The notes beneath the pieces were generated by a model. It made no database searches. It was not told where the DNA came from and was given only the letters and a program-made list of their open reading frames with translations. From Chryseobacterium camelliae (GTDB taxonomy: Bacteria > Bacteroidota > Bacteroidia > Flavobacteriales > Weeksellaceae): a DNA stretch of 64,000 nucleotides. Shown here piece by piece: positions 18,842 through 26,836 of this stretch. The position numbers were made by a program, and so were the translations under genes. The first letter of the stretch is position 1. Every line of letters begins with the position of its first letter. The stretch is from the NCBI RefSeq assembly GCF_030818575.1, contig NZ_JAUTAL010000001.1:3472001-3536000 (forward strand), read 5' to 3'.

Positions 18842-19063
18842 TCAATTAGCATAAACCGATCTGTTCTGAAAAACATTCATTCCTGCCACTTTATTTTTAT
18901 CGGTATTATAAATGATTTCTACTGAAAAACAGGATACCTCATACAAGGCATACTTTAAATTATTAATTGTTTTTTCGTTCATCATGCGACCCTGATTGAT
19001 CACAAAGTTGTATTTGGATTGCTGATCCGGTAAGTTCTGAAAGTCGTAGTAAGAAATATTCAT
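18842..19063 (-). CDS. Small conserved-looking hypothetical protein
   Basis: A 73-residue soluble protein without signal peptide or membrane helix. It begins MNISYYDFQNLPDQQSKYNFV and has a helical middle (EKTINNLKYALYEVSCFSVEIIYN) and a short C-terminus. I recognise the style of a small flavobacterial family of unknown function but cannot name it. The gene has a good downstream terminator. Confidence rests on that terminator, the ATG and amino-acid composition. Confidence 0.6.
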   Translation of the reverse strand: MNISYYDFQNLPDQQSKYNFVINQGRMMNEKTINNLKYALYEVSCFSVEIIYNTDKNKVAGMNVFQNRSVYAN

Positions 19064-19678
19064 AGCTGTTGATTTAATTTGTTATATTTTATGCTTATGC
19101 AATTTTTTAACCAATTTTACCAATATTTATCATTTTTTAATAAAATTTCAAATATTAGCATTGCTTATCATAATGTTTAGGTTTTCAATGCCTTATTAGC
19201 TCTGCATTAAACAACATTATGCAGTTGCAACAGAATGTATAAAAATATTTTTTTAATAGTTTATTATAAGATGTGCCTTTTAATTTTTCATTTGATTTCT
19301 CTGATGCAAAGATGAAACAGGCCAGCGACAAAAGTTGACGTGTTTGAAAATGTTTTTGGAAAATGTTTAGATATAGAAATGTGAGTATTAAATACCTAAG
19401 TATTAACATCTGATCCGCCATCAAATTCTTGACCATATACAAAACTGATGATCTCTGTATTTAGAGATTCACCATGTGCATAATTGCCACAAAATAATTA
19501 TCCAATTGCTACTATAATAATCATCAGGTTAGAATTTTTCCAGCAGTCCGGGGCTATAGAGAATATTCGAAAGTTTTTTAACGATTAATATTAAAAAGTA
19601 CCACAACCATGTAAGACATTGTGTGGAGGGGAACACATGTTAATTACAAAGCGAGAAATAAGACTTCTTCAATTTCAA
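19064..19678. other. AT-rich intergenic region without a convincing gene
   Basis: This 615-nt stretch is markedly AT-rich and separates a small hypothetical gene from the HxlR gene. One 85-codon reverse ORF and a 35-codon forward ORF occur but look like chance frames. A short inverted repeat ATCTCT-N6-AGAGAT lies at 19451-19468. I see no tRNA, riboswitch or repeat array. Confidence 0.5.
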
Positions 19679-20008
19679 CTAGGGTTCACTCTGATATTTA
19701 TTGATTGTAATCCACTCTTCTATAATCAAAATAACAGGCAGTAACGAATCTCCTTTTCCTGAAAGTCCATAAAACACTTCAGGAGGGAAAGTATTAATTT
19801 GAGTGCGTTGTACGATTTCAGATTTTTCCAGTTCTTTTAATTGTTGTAATAAAACTTTTTTAGAAACAGCAGGGATTGCTCTCCAAAGATCTGTAAATCG
19901 CATGTTTCCATTCTTGAAAAAGCAATATAAAATGATCGGTTTCCATTTTCCCGAGAAAGACTTCAAGAAAACATTCAACGGACAGTTTTCAATTTCTTTA
20001 TAATTCAT
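19679..20008 (-). CDS. HxlR-family winged-helix transcriptional regulator
   Basis: A 109-residue DNA-binding protein of the HxlR type. It has ENCPLNVFLKSFSGKWKPIILYCF (residues 7-30), with the conserved Cys-Pro and GKW segment. Next comes MRFTDLWRAIPAVSKKVLLQQLKELE, the recognition helix region, then the wing VQRTQINTFPPEVFYGLSGKG. Members often sense redox or reactive electrophiles through the N-terminal Cys. It is transcribed divergently from the metallo-hydrolase gene with 99 nt between the starts, so regulation of that gene is likely. Confidence 0.9.
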   Translation of the reverse strand: MNYKEIENCPLNVFLKSFSGKWKPIILYCFFKNGNMRFTDLWRAIPAVSKKVLLQQLKELEKSEIVQRTQINTFPPEVFYGLSGKGDSLLPVILIIEEWITINKYQSEP

Positions 20009-20049
20009 AGGTTACAATTTTGTGAACAGTTGACATTAAAGTTAATTTC

Positions 20050-20080
20050 TTGTTGGTAAGACCCATACGACCTACATTCG
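20050..20080 (+). promoter_or_regulatory. Possible promoter for the metallo-hydrolase gene
   Basis: TTG at 20050-20052, a 20-nt spacer and TACATTCG at 20073-20080 (one mismatch to TAnnTTTG) lie 28 nt upstream of the ATG. The same short region must hold any HxlR operator. Confidence 0.4.
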
Positions 20081-20107
20081 CTAAAACAAATTTAAAAATA
20101 ATCTATC

Positions 20108-20869
20108 ATGAACATCAGACTGATCAGAAATGCTACTTTATTTATATGTATCAATAAAAAAGGAATACTGGTAGATCCTATGTTAGGGCCTAAAGGCTCT
20201 TTTGGAAAGTTTCCATGGACTGACAGTAAACTTAAAAATCCTTTAGTAGATCTTCCATTAACAGAAAGGGATTTACAAATATTAATTAAGCAAACAGATG
20301 CAATTCTACTTACTCATATGCATCCTGACCATTGGGATTCCAAAGCTCAGGGAATTTTGTCCAGAGAAATCCCTATCTACTGTCAACCGGAAGATATGCC
20401 TGAACTTAACAGGCAGAAGTTTACCAATCTAACCCCGGTAAACGATACTGTAATCTTTGAAGGTATCACAATAATAAGGACAAAAGGAAAACACGGTTTG
20501 GGAGAAATAGGTGATTTAATGGGCAAAGTAAGTGGATATGTTATACAATACCAAGAAGAAACACTGTACCTTACAGGCGATACCATCTGGTGTGATGACG
20601 TTATTGATTCATTAGATAAATACAGCCCTGATTTTATAATCATCAATGGTGGAGGTGCGAAATTCAATATCGGACAACATGTTACCATGGATAAATTTGA
20701 TATTAAAACTCTCTTAGAATATTATCCCGGTCATAAGATTGCTATTGTACACCTCGAATCGGTAAGCCCTTCACAAGAAAGCAGAAAGGATCTTATACAA
20801 TTCTTATCTGATCATAACATGGTAAATCGAGTCATTATCCCCGATGATGGTGATGTTTTTACATTTTAA
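20108..20869 (+). CDS. MBL-fold metallo-hydrolase
   Basis: A 253-residue soluble enzyme of the metallo-beta-lactamase superfamily, UlaG/YcbL-like subgroup. The di-metal motif HMHPDH is at 70-75 (His70, His72, Asp74, His75), LTGDTIW near residue 167 gives the bridging aspartate, and IVHLES near the C-terminus gives the last His. The substrate cannot be deduced. It is paired with the divergent HxlR regulator, an arrangement often seen for detoxifying enzymes. Confidence 0.85.
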   Translation: MNIRLIRNATLFICINKKGILVDPMLGPKGSFGKFPWTDSKLKNPLVDLPLTERDLQILIKQTDAILLTHMHPDHWDSKAQGILSREIPIYCQPEDMPELNRQKFTNLTPVNDTVIFEGITIIRTKGKHGLGEIGDLMGKVSGYVIQYQEETLYLTGDTIWCDDVIDSLDKYSPDFIIINGGGAKFNIGQHVTMDKFDIKTLLEYYPGHKIAIVHLESVSPSQESRKDLIQFLSDHNMVNRVIIPDDGDVFTF

Positions 20870-20949
20870 TCAGAATCTGCCTTAGTAAATTTTGCACTCA
20901 AACCTACATCACATTCATGCATTTTTAATACATTTGTTAAAACGGCACA

Positions 20950-21453
20950 ATGAACTTCGAGCAGATCCATCTCCATCTCGATGCTTATAAAAGGCATAAT
21001 CAGATTGCAGAGGCTGCGGAATACCTGATCCGCTCCTTTCAGCTGGAGCATGAGAATTTTGCAGGATTCGGTTTCAGGGAAGAATTTTCACCCAATTCAT
21101 TACTCCTTACGGCAGAAGGTCCACTGGGCAAGCCTCAAAAAGTAATGATTCCGAGGAATCTGTTTGACTTTGATCTTCACCTCGTCCTGAATATGCTTGC
21201 GCACGAAATGCTGCATGTAAGACAGAAAGCTCATGGCCATATAGTAGAGGATAAAAATGAGAGGGAATTCCAGGCTTATTATGAAATGCTTTTTCATCGG
21301 GTTTTCCCCCAGATCCCTGAAGTATCAGACTACCACAAAAGATTTTTTGGCAATAAGGCGCTGGAATATTACAAGAGAATGGGAGAAGGCTCTGAACTTC
21401 AACAGAAATATGCCGTACAGAAAGCTGAAATAGAACATTTAATATATTTATGA
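20950..21453 (+). CDS. Putative zinc-binding HExxH protein of unknown function
   Basis: A 167-residue soluble protein. HEMLH at 85-89 (LAHEMLHVRQKAHGH) is the HExxH zinc-metallopeptidase signature on a hydrophobic helix. Acidic residues follow at EDKNEREFQAYYEM, one of which could be the third ligand. I cannot assign a family. It is the first gene of a compact same-strand run, and its stop overlaps the start of the tRNA-binding protein gene (ATGATGATG). Confidence 0.7.
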   Translation: MNFEQIHLHLDAYKRHNQIAEAAEYLIRSFQLEHENFAGFGFREEFSPNSLLLTAEGPLGKPQKVMIPRNLFDFDLHLVLNMLAHEMLHVRQKAHGHIVEDKNEREFQAYYEMLFHRVFPQIPEVSDYHKRFFGNKALEYYKRMGEGSELQQKYAVQKAEIEHLIYL

Positions 21454-21800
21454 TGATGGTAAAACCTGAAATATCGTGGGAGGACTTTGAAAAGATCGAC
21501 ATCAGGACAGGAACTGTTATTTCAGTCCAGGATTTTGAGAAGGCAAGAAACCCCTCTTATAAACTGGAAATTGATTTCGGACCCTTGGGGATCAGAAAAT
21601 CCTCTGCGCAGATCACCGCATTGTACAGCAAAGAAGACCTGATGGGCAAGCAGATCTTAGCCGTAGTCAATTTTCCCAAGAAACAGATCGCCAATTTTTT
21701 AAGTGAGTGCCTTGTCCTGGGCATATATGGAGAAGATACCAAAGAGGTAACCCTTCTTACACCTTCATTACCCGTTAAAAACGGCCTGCAGGTAGGCTGA
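21450..21800 (+). CDS. csaA: CsaA-like tRNA-binding domain protein
   Basis: A 116-residue OB-fold protein. It has WEDFEKIDIRTGTVISVQDFEKARNPSYKLEIDFG, the CsaA/TRBD signature (about 10-43), then SSAQITALYSKEDLMGKQILAVVNFPKKQIANFLSE. CsaA has been described as a chaperone-like, tRNA-binding dimer in Bacillus. Three consecutive ATG codons (21450, 21453, 21456) overlap the preceding stop, and the exact start among them is uncertain. Confidence 0.88.
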   Translation: MMMVKPEISWEDFEKIDIRTGTVISVQDFEKARNPSYKLEIDFGPLGIRKSSAQITALYSKEDLMGKQILAVVNFPKKQIANFLSECLVLGIYGEDTKEVTLLTPSLPVKNGLQVG

Positions 21801-21834
21801 CCAGAGATAACGGAATACAGTTAAACACAAATAT

Positions 21835-22539
21835 ATGATGCAGCACATTCCTTTAGATAAAGTTTTATTCCTTGATATTGAGACCGTTCCGGGAGCAGCT
21901 CTGTGGGAAGACCTTACGGAAGCAGAGCAAAGGCTCTGGGATAAAAAGACAAGATTCCAACGTAAAGAGGATGTTGAAGCCGGGGATTTTTATGTGGAAA
22001 GAGGCGGAATTATGGCAGAATTCGGCAAGATTATCTGCATTACGATCGGAATGCTGGAAAAAAACGATACCCTGAAAATTAAAAGCTTTGCCGGCCACAA
22101 TGAAAAGAAGATGCTGCTTGAATTCGGGGAGATCTTCAACAGTCCGAGGCTCAGGGATGTCATATTATGTGCCCATAACGGTAAGGAATTCGATTTTCCG
22201 TGGATTGCCAGAAGATTCCTGATCAACGGACTGATGCCACCGGTACCGTTTCAGATGTTCGGCAAGAAGCCCTGGGAAATCCCCCATATTGATACGATGG
22301 AGTTATGGAAATTCGGTGATTATAAAACCTTTGTTTCCCTTGAATTACTGGCACATGTGTTCGGAATTCCGACTCCGAAGGATGACATTGACGGATCAAT
22401 GGTTTCATCAATTTACTACATAGAGAAAGACTTGCAGCGAATAGTAGACTATTGTGAAAAAGATGTCTTAACTTTGGCCAACGTTTTCCGGCGCATGCGT
22501 CAGGAGGATTTATTGAAAAGGTATATCAATTTAGACTAA
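21835..22539 (+). CDS. Predicted 3'-5' exonuclease, PolB-related DEDDy type
   Basis: A 234-residue protein with an RNase H-like exonuclease fold. The catalytic acids are Asp14 and Glu16 in FLDIET, Asp120 in CAHNGKEFDFPW, and the Tyr-x3-Asp of VDYCEKDVLTL near residues 210-215. These place it in the DEDDy group related to the proofreading domain of DNA polymerase B. No polymerase domain is present. The two tandem ATGs at 21835 and 21838 are equally possible starts. It precedes a SufT-like gene by 1 nt. Confidence 0.85.
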   Translation: MMQHIPLDKVLFLDIETVPGAALWEDLTEAEQRLWDKKTRFQRKEDVEAGDFYVERGGIMAEFGKIICITIGMLEKNDTLKIKSFAGHNEKKMLLEFGEIFNSPRLRDVILCAHNGKEFDFPWIARRFLINGLMPPVPFQMFGKKPWEIPHIDTMELWKFGDYKTFVSLELLAHVFGIPTPKDDIDGSMVSSIYYIEKDLQRIVDYCEKDVLTLANVFRRMRQEDLLKRYINLD

Positions 22540-22540
22540 A

Positions 22541-22867
22541 ATGAAATTTACAGACGATCAGATTGCTGATATAGGTGAAAACATCATCAGAGTGCTTAAA
22601 ACCGTATACGACCCCGAAATTCCGGTAGACATCTATGAACTCGGGCTGGTATATGACGTACAGATTTCCGATGACGGCGATGTTAAAATTATCATGACCC
22701 TTACCACCCCTAACTGTCCAGTAGCGGAAACCTTGCCTCAGGAAGTGAAGGATAAGGTGGCAGAAGTGGAACATGTGAACAGCGTAGACCTTGAGCTTAC
22801 TTTCGAACCCAGCTGGAATAAAGATATGATGAGTGAAGAAGCGAAATTTGAACTCGGAATGCTTTAA
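22541..22867 (+). CDS. SufT-like DUF59/MIP18 Fe-S assembly protein
   Basis: A 108-residue protein with the DUF59 pattern: VYDPEIPVDIYELGLVYDV (about 22-40), then MTLTTPNCPVAETLP with a conserved Cys. The family helps mature Fe-S proteins together with the SUF machinery. The gene starts one base after the exonuclease stop, so they are probably co-transcribed. The sufBCDS genes are not in this window, though sufE lies at 59008-59430. Confidence 0.9.
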   Translation: MKFTDDQIADIGENIIRVLKTVYDPEIPVDIYELGLVYDVQISDDGDVKIIMTLTTPNCPVAETLPQEVKDKVAEVEHVNSVDLELTFEPSWNKDMMSEEAKFELGML

Positions 22868-22879
22868 CAGAAAGAGTAA

Positions 22880-22914
22880 AAAATAAAACAAGGCTGTCAG
22901 TCTCTGGCAGCCTT
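22880..22914 (-). terminator. Terminator between the SufT-like and sulfurtransferase genes
   Basis: An 11-bp stem (22890-22900 with 22904-22914, one G-U pair) with a 3-nt loop. On the reverse strand it is followed by GTTTTATTTTTT, so it best serves the sulfurtransferase gene. It may also stop forward transcripts. Confidence 0.8.
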
Positions 22915-22924
22915 TACTGTATCT

Positions 22925-23797
22925 TTAAATGTCTTTTGCAATCTCTTTCCCTTCCCTTCTGCTCCACTCGCTCCAGGAACCCACATAAAGGGATGGAATT
23001 CCAAAGCCTGCGTAATCCAGGGCCAAAATAGTATGACAGGCAGTTACACCGGATCCGCAATGGATAATCAGGTGTTGTGGTTTGCCCTGTAGCAGATTCC
23101 TGTATTTTTCTCTCAGTATCTCCGGCTTCAGAAAATTTCCGTTTTCATCCAGGTTTTCGGAAAAAGGAATATTGATGGCTCCGGGAATATGTCCGGCAAT
23201 TAAGTCAATCGGTTCAGATTCTCCTTTGTACCGGTAGGCATCCCGTACATCAACCACAACCGAAGAACGGTTTACTAATTCATTTTCAACCATTTCCAGT
23301 GACGACACCGGAAGAAGCCAACCCTCTTTTTTAATAACTTCAGCTTTTTGAAAGAGCTCTTCACCTGATGAAAATTCCAACCCTTCTTTTTCAGCGTTTT
23401 GAAATCCACCATCCAGAACACTCACACCGTCAAATCCAAAAGCTTTAAGCATCCACCAGGCTCTCGCTGCTGCATTAGCTCCGCTTTTATCATCGTATAC
23501 AACAATGTGCGCTCCTTCATACACACCTAGGCAAGAAAGGGTCTCAGCGAATTTTTCAATCCGGGGAAGCGGATGTCTTCCTCCGAATGCAGCATCCTCT
23601 CCGATCTCCGCCAGATCCCGGTCCAGATCTATGAACCGTGCCCCTTTAATATGCTTGTTAAGGTAATTCTGATAGCTCTCTTTTCCTACCCTGGCATCAA
23701 GGATAATAAGGCTTCCAGATGGAATTTCATTTAGTTCTGATGGAGAAATTACTGCGGGCATGGTATTGAATTTTGTTTTAAATTGCTCAGCTTTCAT
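22925..23797 (-). CDS. Sulfurtransferase with two rhodanese domains
   Basis: A 290-residue protein built of two rhodanese-like domains: the N-terminal one is inactive and the C-terminal one catalytic. The active-site loop is HCGSGVTACH near residue 247, with Cys in CGSGVT, the sequence typical of 3-mercaptopyruvate sulfurtransferase rather than thiosulfate sulfurtransferase. The N-terminal domain has GARFIDLDRDLA and GRHPLPRIEKF, shared with SseA. It should transfer sulfur from 3-mercaptopyruvate to thiols or cyanide. Confidence 0.9.
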   Translation of the reverse strand: MKAEQFKTKFNTMPAVISPSELNEIPSGSLIILDARVGKESYQNYLNKHIKGARFIDLDRDLAEIGEDAAFGGRHPLPRIEKFAETLSCLGVYEGAHIVVYDDKSGANAAARAWWMLKAFGFDGVSVLDGGFQNAEKEGLEFSSGEELFQKAEVIKKEGWLLPVSSLEMVENELVNRSSVVVDVRDAYRYKGESEPIDLIAGHIPGAINIPFSENLDENGNFLKPEILREKYRNLLQGKPQHLIIHCGSGVTACHTILALDYAGFGIPSLYVGSWSEWSRREGKEIAKDI

Positions 23798-23836
23798 AAG
23801 TAATTCTTACCTGAAATGGTAAGCTTTCCGGATATC

Positions 23837-24685
23837 CTAAAAATTAAAAATATCTTTCGCTTTATTATAAGAACTTTCAAAGTTCAGCAGGTTCAGTTTA
23901 TGGTGTGCTTTTTCCACGCTCATGAAATTGATCACCTGTTCGGTAGGCATATTTCCTACCAGATCATCCTTGGCCATCGGGCAGCCGCCGATTCCTTTGA
24001 TGGCGCTGTCAAATCTCCTGCATCCCTGATCGTATGCCGCCTTTAATTTAGAGTAAGAATCTTCATACCGGTTGTGGAAATGCCCTCCGAAATTAATCTC
24101 CGGATATTGGGCAGGGATTTTTTCAAATAAGAGCGTAATAGTCTGTGGTGTGGCTACTCCTGTAGTATCAGACAGCAAAATATCCTTGACTCCGATGTCT
24201 GAAAAACGCTGTGCCCAGAAATCCACATCTTCCCATTTCCACATTTCACCATACGGGTTTCCAAAGGCCATGGAAAAATAAATATTCAGCTGCTTTCCTT
24301 CAGTTTTTACCAGTTCCAGCATCCTGATGATTTCATTGAAGGCTTCTTCCTGGCTTTTATTGGTATTCCTGTGCTGAAAGGTCTCTGATATAGAAAACGG
24401 AAAGCCCAGAATATCCACAGACGGATGTTTCAGTGCTTTTTCTGCCCCCCGGTAATTTCCGATGATCGCAGAAATTTTAGTGTTGGACAATGACTTGTCT
24501 ATATTCTCCGCAACTTCGTGTGAATCGGCCATCTGCGGGATCGCTTTCGGAGATACGAAACTCAGGCAATCCAGCACATCAAAGCCCACTTCCATTAAAG
24601 AATTAATGTAATCTATCTTTTGGTGTGTAGGAATAAATTTTCCCCAACCCTGCATGGCATCTCGCGGACATTCGGTAAGAAACAT
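23837..24685 (-). CDS. mvaB: Hydroxymethylglutaryl-CoA lyase
   Basis: A 282-residue TIM-barrel enzyme that cleaves HMG-CoA to acetoacetate and acetyl-CoA in leucine degradation. The start is ATG at 24685, giving MFLTECPRDAMQGW. An upstream in-frame TTG at 24706 would lie on the promoter box and is rejected. Markers are the N-terminal ECPRDAMQG (catalytic Arg and Asp), SDTTGVATPQ, GGHFHNRYED (metal-binding His pair) and GIGGCPMAKDDLVGNMPTE (catalytic Cys near residue 235). Confidence 0.92.
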   Translation of the reverse strand: MFLTECPRDAMQGWGKFIPTHQKIDYINSLMEVGFDVLDCLSFVSPKAIPQMADSHEVAENIDKSLSNTKISAIIGNYRGAEKALKHPSVDILGFPFSISETFQHRNTNKSQEEAFNEIIRMLELVKTEGKQLNIYFSMAFGNPYGEMWKWEDVDFWAQRFSDIGVKDILLSDTTGVATPQTITLLFEKIPAQYPEINFGGHFHNRYEDSYSKLKAAYDQGCRRFDSAIKGIGGCPMAKDDLVGNMPTEQVINFMSVEKAHHKLNLLNFESSYNKAKDIFNF

Positions 24686-24703
24686 TTTTACTTTTGATTT
24701 TTT

Positions 24704-24711
24704 CAAATATA
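24704..24711 (-). promoter_or_regulatory. Putative -7 element of the mvaB promoter
   Basis: TATATTTG on the reverse strand lies 18 nt upstream of the mvaB ATG at 24685. It places transcription initiation downstream of the alternative TTG start. No TTG at standard -33 spacing is visible. Confidence 0.5.
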
Positions 24712-24844
24712 ATAAAACTAAACAACAACAGCCATGATATTGCTAACAATTACAAAACACTGATTTACATCCCTTTAAAATAGACTTCCCTTTTCATTCC
24801 CTGAGCTTCTGGTTCAGATAATGCATTCTGAAAATCAAATTTGC

Positions 24845-24852
24845 TAACTTTG
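24845..24852 (+). promoter_or_regulatory. Putative -7 element of the pepT promoter
   Basis: TAACTTTG matches TAnnTTTG and ends 19 nt before the pepT ATG. The -33 TTG is not evident. Confidence 0.45.
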
Positions 24853-24871
24853 CTGAAATTTATACCATCAG

Positions 24872-26119
24872 ATGAGTACAATAGAATTCAACCCTTTGTG
24901 GAAGGAAAAGTTACTGAACCGTTTTTTAAGCTACGTAAAGATATATTCAACCAGTGATGCAGAAAGTGAAGCAACCCCTTCTACCCCGCAACAGTGGAAT
25001 ATTGCCAAGTATATTGCAGAAGAGCTGAAAACCATAGGCCTTGAAGATGTTTCGATAGATGATAACGGCTATATCATGGGCTATGTTCCGTCTAATCTGG
25101 AAAACAGCCAAAAGCCAACAATAGGGTTTATCTCCCATTACGATACTTCACCGGATTTCAGCGGGGAAAATGTCAATCCTCAGGTTTGGGAAAACTATGA
25201 CGGCAATGACCTGGTCCTTAACCAGACTACCGGATTTACGCTTTCACCGGCTAAATTTGAAAGTTTAAGAAAATATACCGGGCAGACTTTAATTACCACG
25301 GACGGAAATACCCTTTTAGGTGCTGATGATAAAGCCGGCTGTGCAGAAATAGTAACGGCTGCTGAATATTTAATCGCGCACCCGGAAATCAAACACGGAA
25401 GAATCGCTGTTGGATTTACTCCTGATGAAGAAATCGGAAGAGGAGCCCATAAATTCGATGTAGCAAAATTCGGGGCAGAGTTTGCCTACACCATGGACGG
25501 AGGCGAAGTAGGAGAATTGGAATACGAAAACTTCAATGCAGCAGGAGCCGTGGTAAAAATCCACGGGCTGAGTGTTCATCCTGGATATGCATACGGAAAA
25601 ATGGTGAATGCCGCACTGCTTGCTTCGGAATTTGCGCAGATGCTCCCCGCCAATGAAACTCCCGCTACTACCAAAGGTTTTGATGGTTTTTACCATTTAA
25701 TGGACCTAAATGCCGATATTTCAGAAGCCAAACTGCAGTATATCATCCGTGACCACGATGCTGATAAGTTCGAGGCCAGAAAGAAATTTATGGAAGAAAA
25801 AGTTGCTGAGTTTAATAAGAAGCACGGCGAAGGAACGGCTGAAATTGAGATTAAAGAGCAATACCGGAACATGAAGCAGCAGTTTGAAGGTAAAATGCAC
25901 ATCGTTGATCTTGCTGCCAAAGCGATGAAAGAAGCAGGAATTGAGCCGAAGATTAAAGCCATCCGTGGGGGAACCGACGGAGCGCAGTTATCTTACATGG
26001 GACTGCCATGCCCGAATATTTTCGCAGGAGGAATCAATTTCCACGGCCCGTATGAATACGTAGCGCTGGAAAGTATGGAGAAAGCCATGGAGGTAATTTT
26101 GAATATTGCCAAAGCATAA
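24872..26119 (+). CDS. pepT: Peptidase T (tripeptide aminopeptidase)
   Basis: A 415-residue M20-family cytosolic aminopeptidase that cuts the N-terminal residue from tripeptides. It contains the zinc motif SHYDTSPDFSG (His89, Asp91), LLGADDKAG (about 148-156) for the bridging aspartate, TPDEEIGRGAHKF (about 182-194) with the catalytic Glu pair, and YTMDGGEVGELEYENFNAA, a PepT hallmark. The C-terminal IRGGTDGAQLSYMGLPCPN segment completes the active site. The gene is monocistronic with its own terminator. Confidence 0.95.
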   Translation: MSTIEFNPLWKEKLLNRFLSYVKIYSTSDAESEATPSTPQQWNIAKYIAEELKTIGLEDVSIDDNGYIMGYVPSNLENSQKPTIGFISHYDTSPDFSGENVNPQVWENYDGNDLVLNQTTGFTLSPAKFESLRKYTGQTLITTDGNTLLGADDKAGCAEIVTAAEYLIAHPEIKHGRIAVGFTPDEEIGRGAHKFDVAKFGAEFAYTMDGGEVGELEYENFNAAGAVVKIHGLSVHPGYAYGKMVNAALLASEFAQMLPANETPATTKGFDGFYHLMDLNADISEAKLQYIIRDHDADKFEARKKFMEEKVAEFNKKHGEGTAEIEIKEQYRNMKQQFEGKMHIVDLAAKAMKEAGIEPKIKAIRGGTDGAQLSYMGLPCPNIFAGGINFHGPYEYVALESMEKAMEVILNIAKA

Positions 26120-26137
26120 ACCTTAACATACAGATAG

Positions 26138-26164
26138 AAAGCCAGCTCGATTGAGCTGGCTTTT
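26138..26164 (+). terminator. Rho-independent terminator of pepT
   Basis: An 11-bp stem (AAAGCCAGCTC with GAGCTGGCTTT) encloses the loop GATT and is followed by a short T run. Confidence 0.85.
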
Positions 26165-26200
26165 GAATTTCAAAAGCAAAAGGAATATTGTAAGCATATT

Positions 26201-26365
26201 CTCTTATATTTCCTTATTCATTGCAGGAAATCCCCAAAACCAAAAGTAGATAAAGAAGAATGGCTGGCAATAGATTCAGTAAACGAAAAGCAGATTAAAA
26301 CGTTAAAAAGTCATCAATGGAAATTACGAAAATCCAGGATTGTTGATCAGTACAATGGTTTTTGA
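26201..26365 (+). pseudogene. Possible remnant of a small lipoprotein gene
   Basis: A forward frame without a start codon translates to a protein-like sequence, with LYFLIHC resembling a lipobox followed by a hydrophilic KSPKPKVDKEEWLAIDSV and more, ending at TGA 26363-26365. There is no ATG upstream in frame and no neighbouring homologue. It may be a decayed gene or chance coding-like DNA. It occupies the 316-nt gap between pepT and the next gene. Confidence 0.25.
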
Positions 26366-26480
26366 ACATTTAAATTTCCTTAACAATACAAAATTACTAT
26401 ACATCCAATATTATAAAATATCCCAAATTTTTATAAATTAATGGTCTGATTTTTGAAAATCATTAAAACAAAATTTTACA

Positions 26481-26768
26481 ATGAAAAAGAGATTATATTC
26501 AGTTGCTGTGATTCTTTTATTCGGAATCGGCATATCAGCACAAAAAACAAATTCCGTAAAGCAGGAAATAAAAAAAGATGCTAAAACAGTAGGTAAAGCA
26601 GCTAAAGATGGCGCAGAATGGACCGGCAAAACAACTGAAAAAGGCTATGACGCTACCAAAAAAGGGGTAACAAACGCAGCAAAATGGACTAAGAAAACAG
26701 CCAAGAAGGGAGCAAAAGCAGTAGATAAAACCTATCAGGACGCAAAAGCAGATATTAAAAAAGAGTAA
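26481..26768 (+). CDS. Small secreted Lys/Ala-rich repeat protein, LEA-like
   Basis: A 95-residue protein with a signal peptide (about 1-20, ending GISAQ). The mature part is highly basic and repetitive, with two copies of a unit of about 22 residues beginning EWTGKTTEKG and KWTKKTAKKG. The K/A/T composition and amphipathic spacing resemble late-embryogenesis-abundant or histone-H1-like proteins, but no named family is assigned. A role in binding polyanions or stress protection is only a guess. A terminator follows. Confidence 0.7.
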   Translation: MKKRLYSVAVILLFGIGISAQKTNSVKQEIKKDAKTVGKAAKDGAEWTGKTTEKGYDATKKGVTNAAKWTKKTAKKGAKAVDKTYQDAKADIKKE

Positions 26769-26788
26769 TTACAGAAAAAATAAGACAT

Positions 26789-26819
26789 AAAAAACCACCG
26801 CCTTTGCAGTGGTTTTTTT
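26789..26819. terminator. Bidirectional terminator between convergent genes
   Basis: AAAAAACCAC and GTGGTTTTTT frame an inner hairpin with one C-A mismatch, and a T run follows on both strands. It separates the Lys-rich protein gene from thiL. Confidence 0.75.
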
Positions 26820-26836
26820 ACGATATAAAAGGTAAC

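Noticed and set aside
19185-19442. An 85-codon reverse ORF in the AT-rich gap
   Set aside because: Composition follows the AT-rich DNA, it lacks recognisable motifs and has no supporting promoter or terminator.
19637-19744. A 35-codon forward ORF preceded by a GGAGG-like sequence
   Set aside because: It runs antisense into the end of the HxlR gene, and flavobacteria do not rely on strong Shine-Dalgarno sites.
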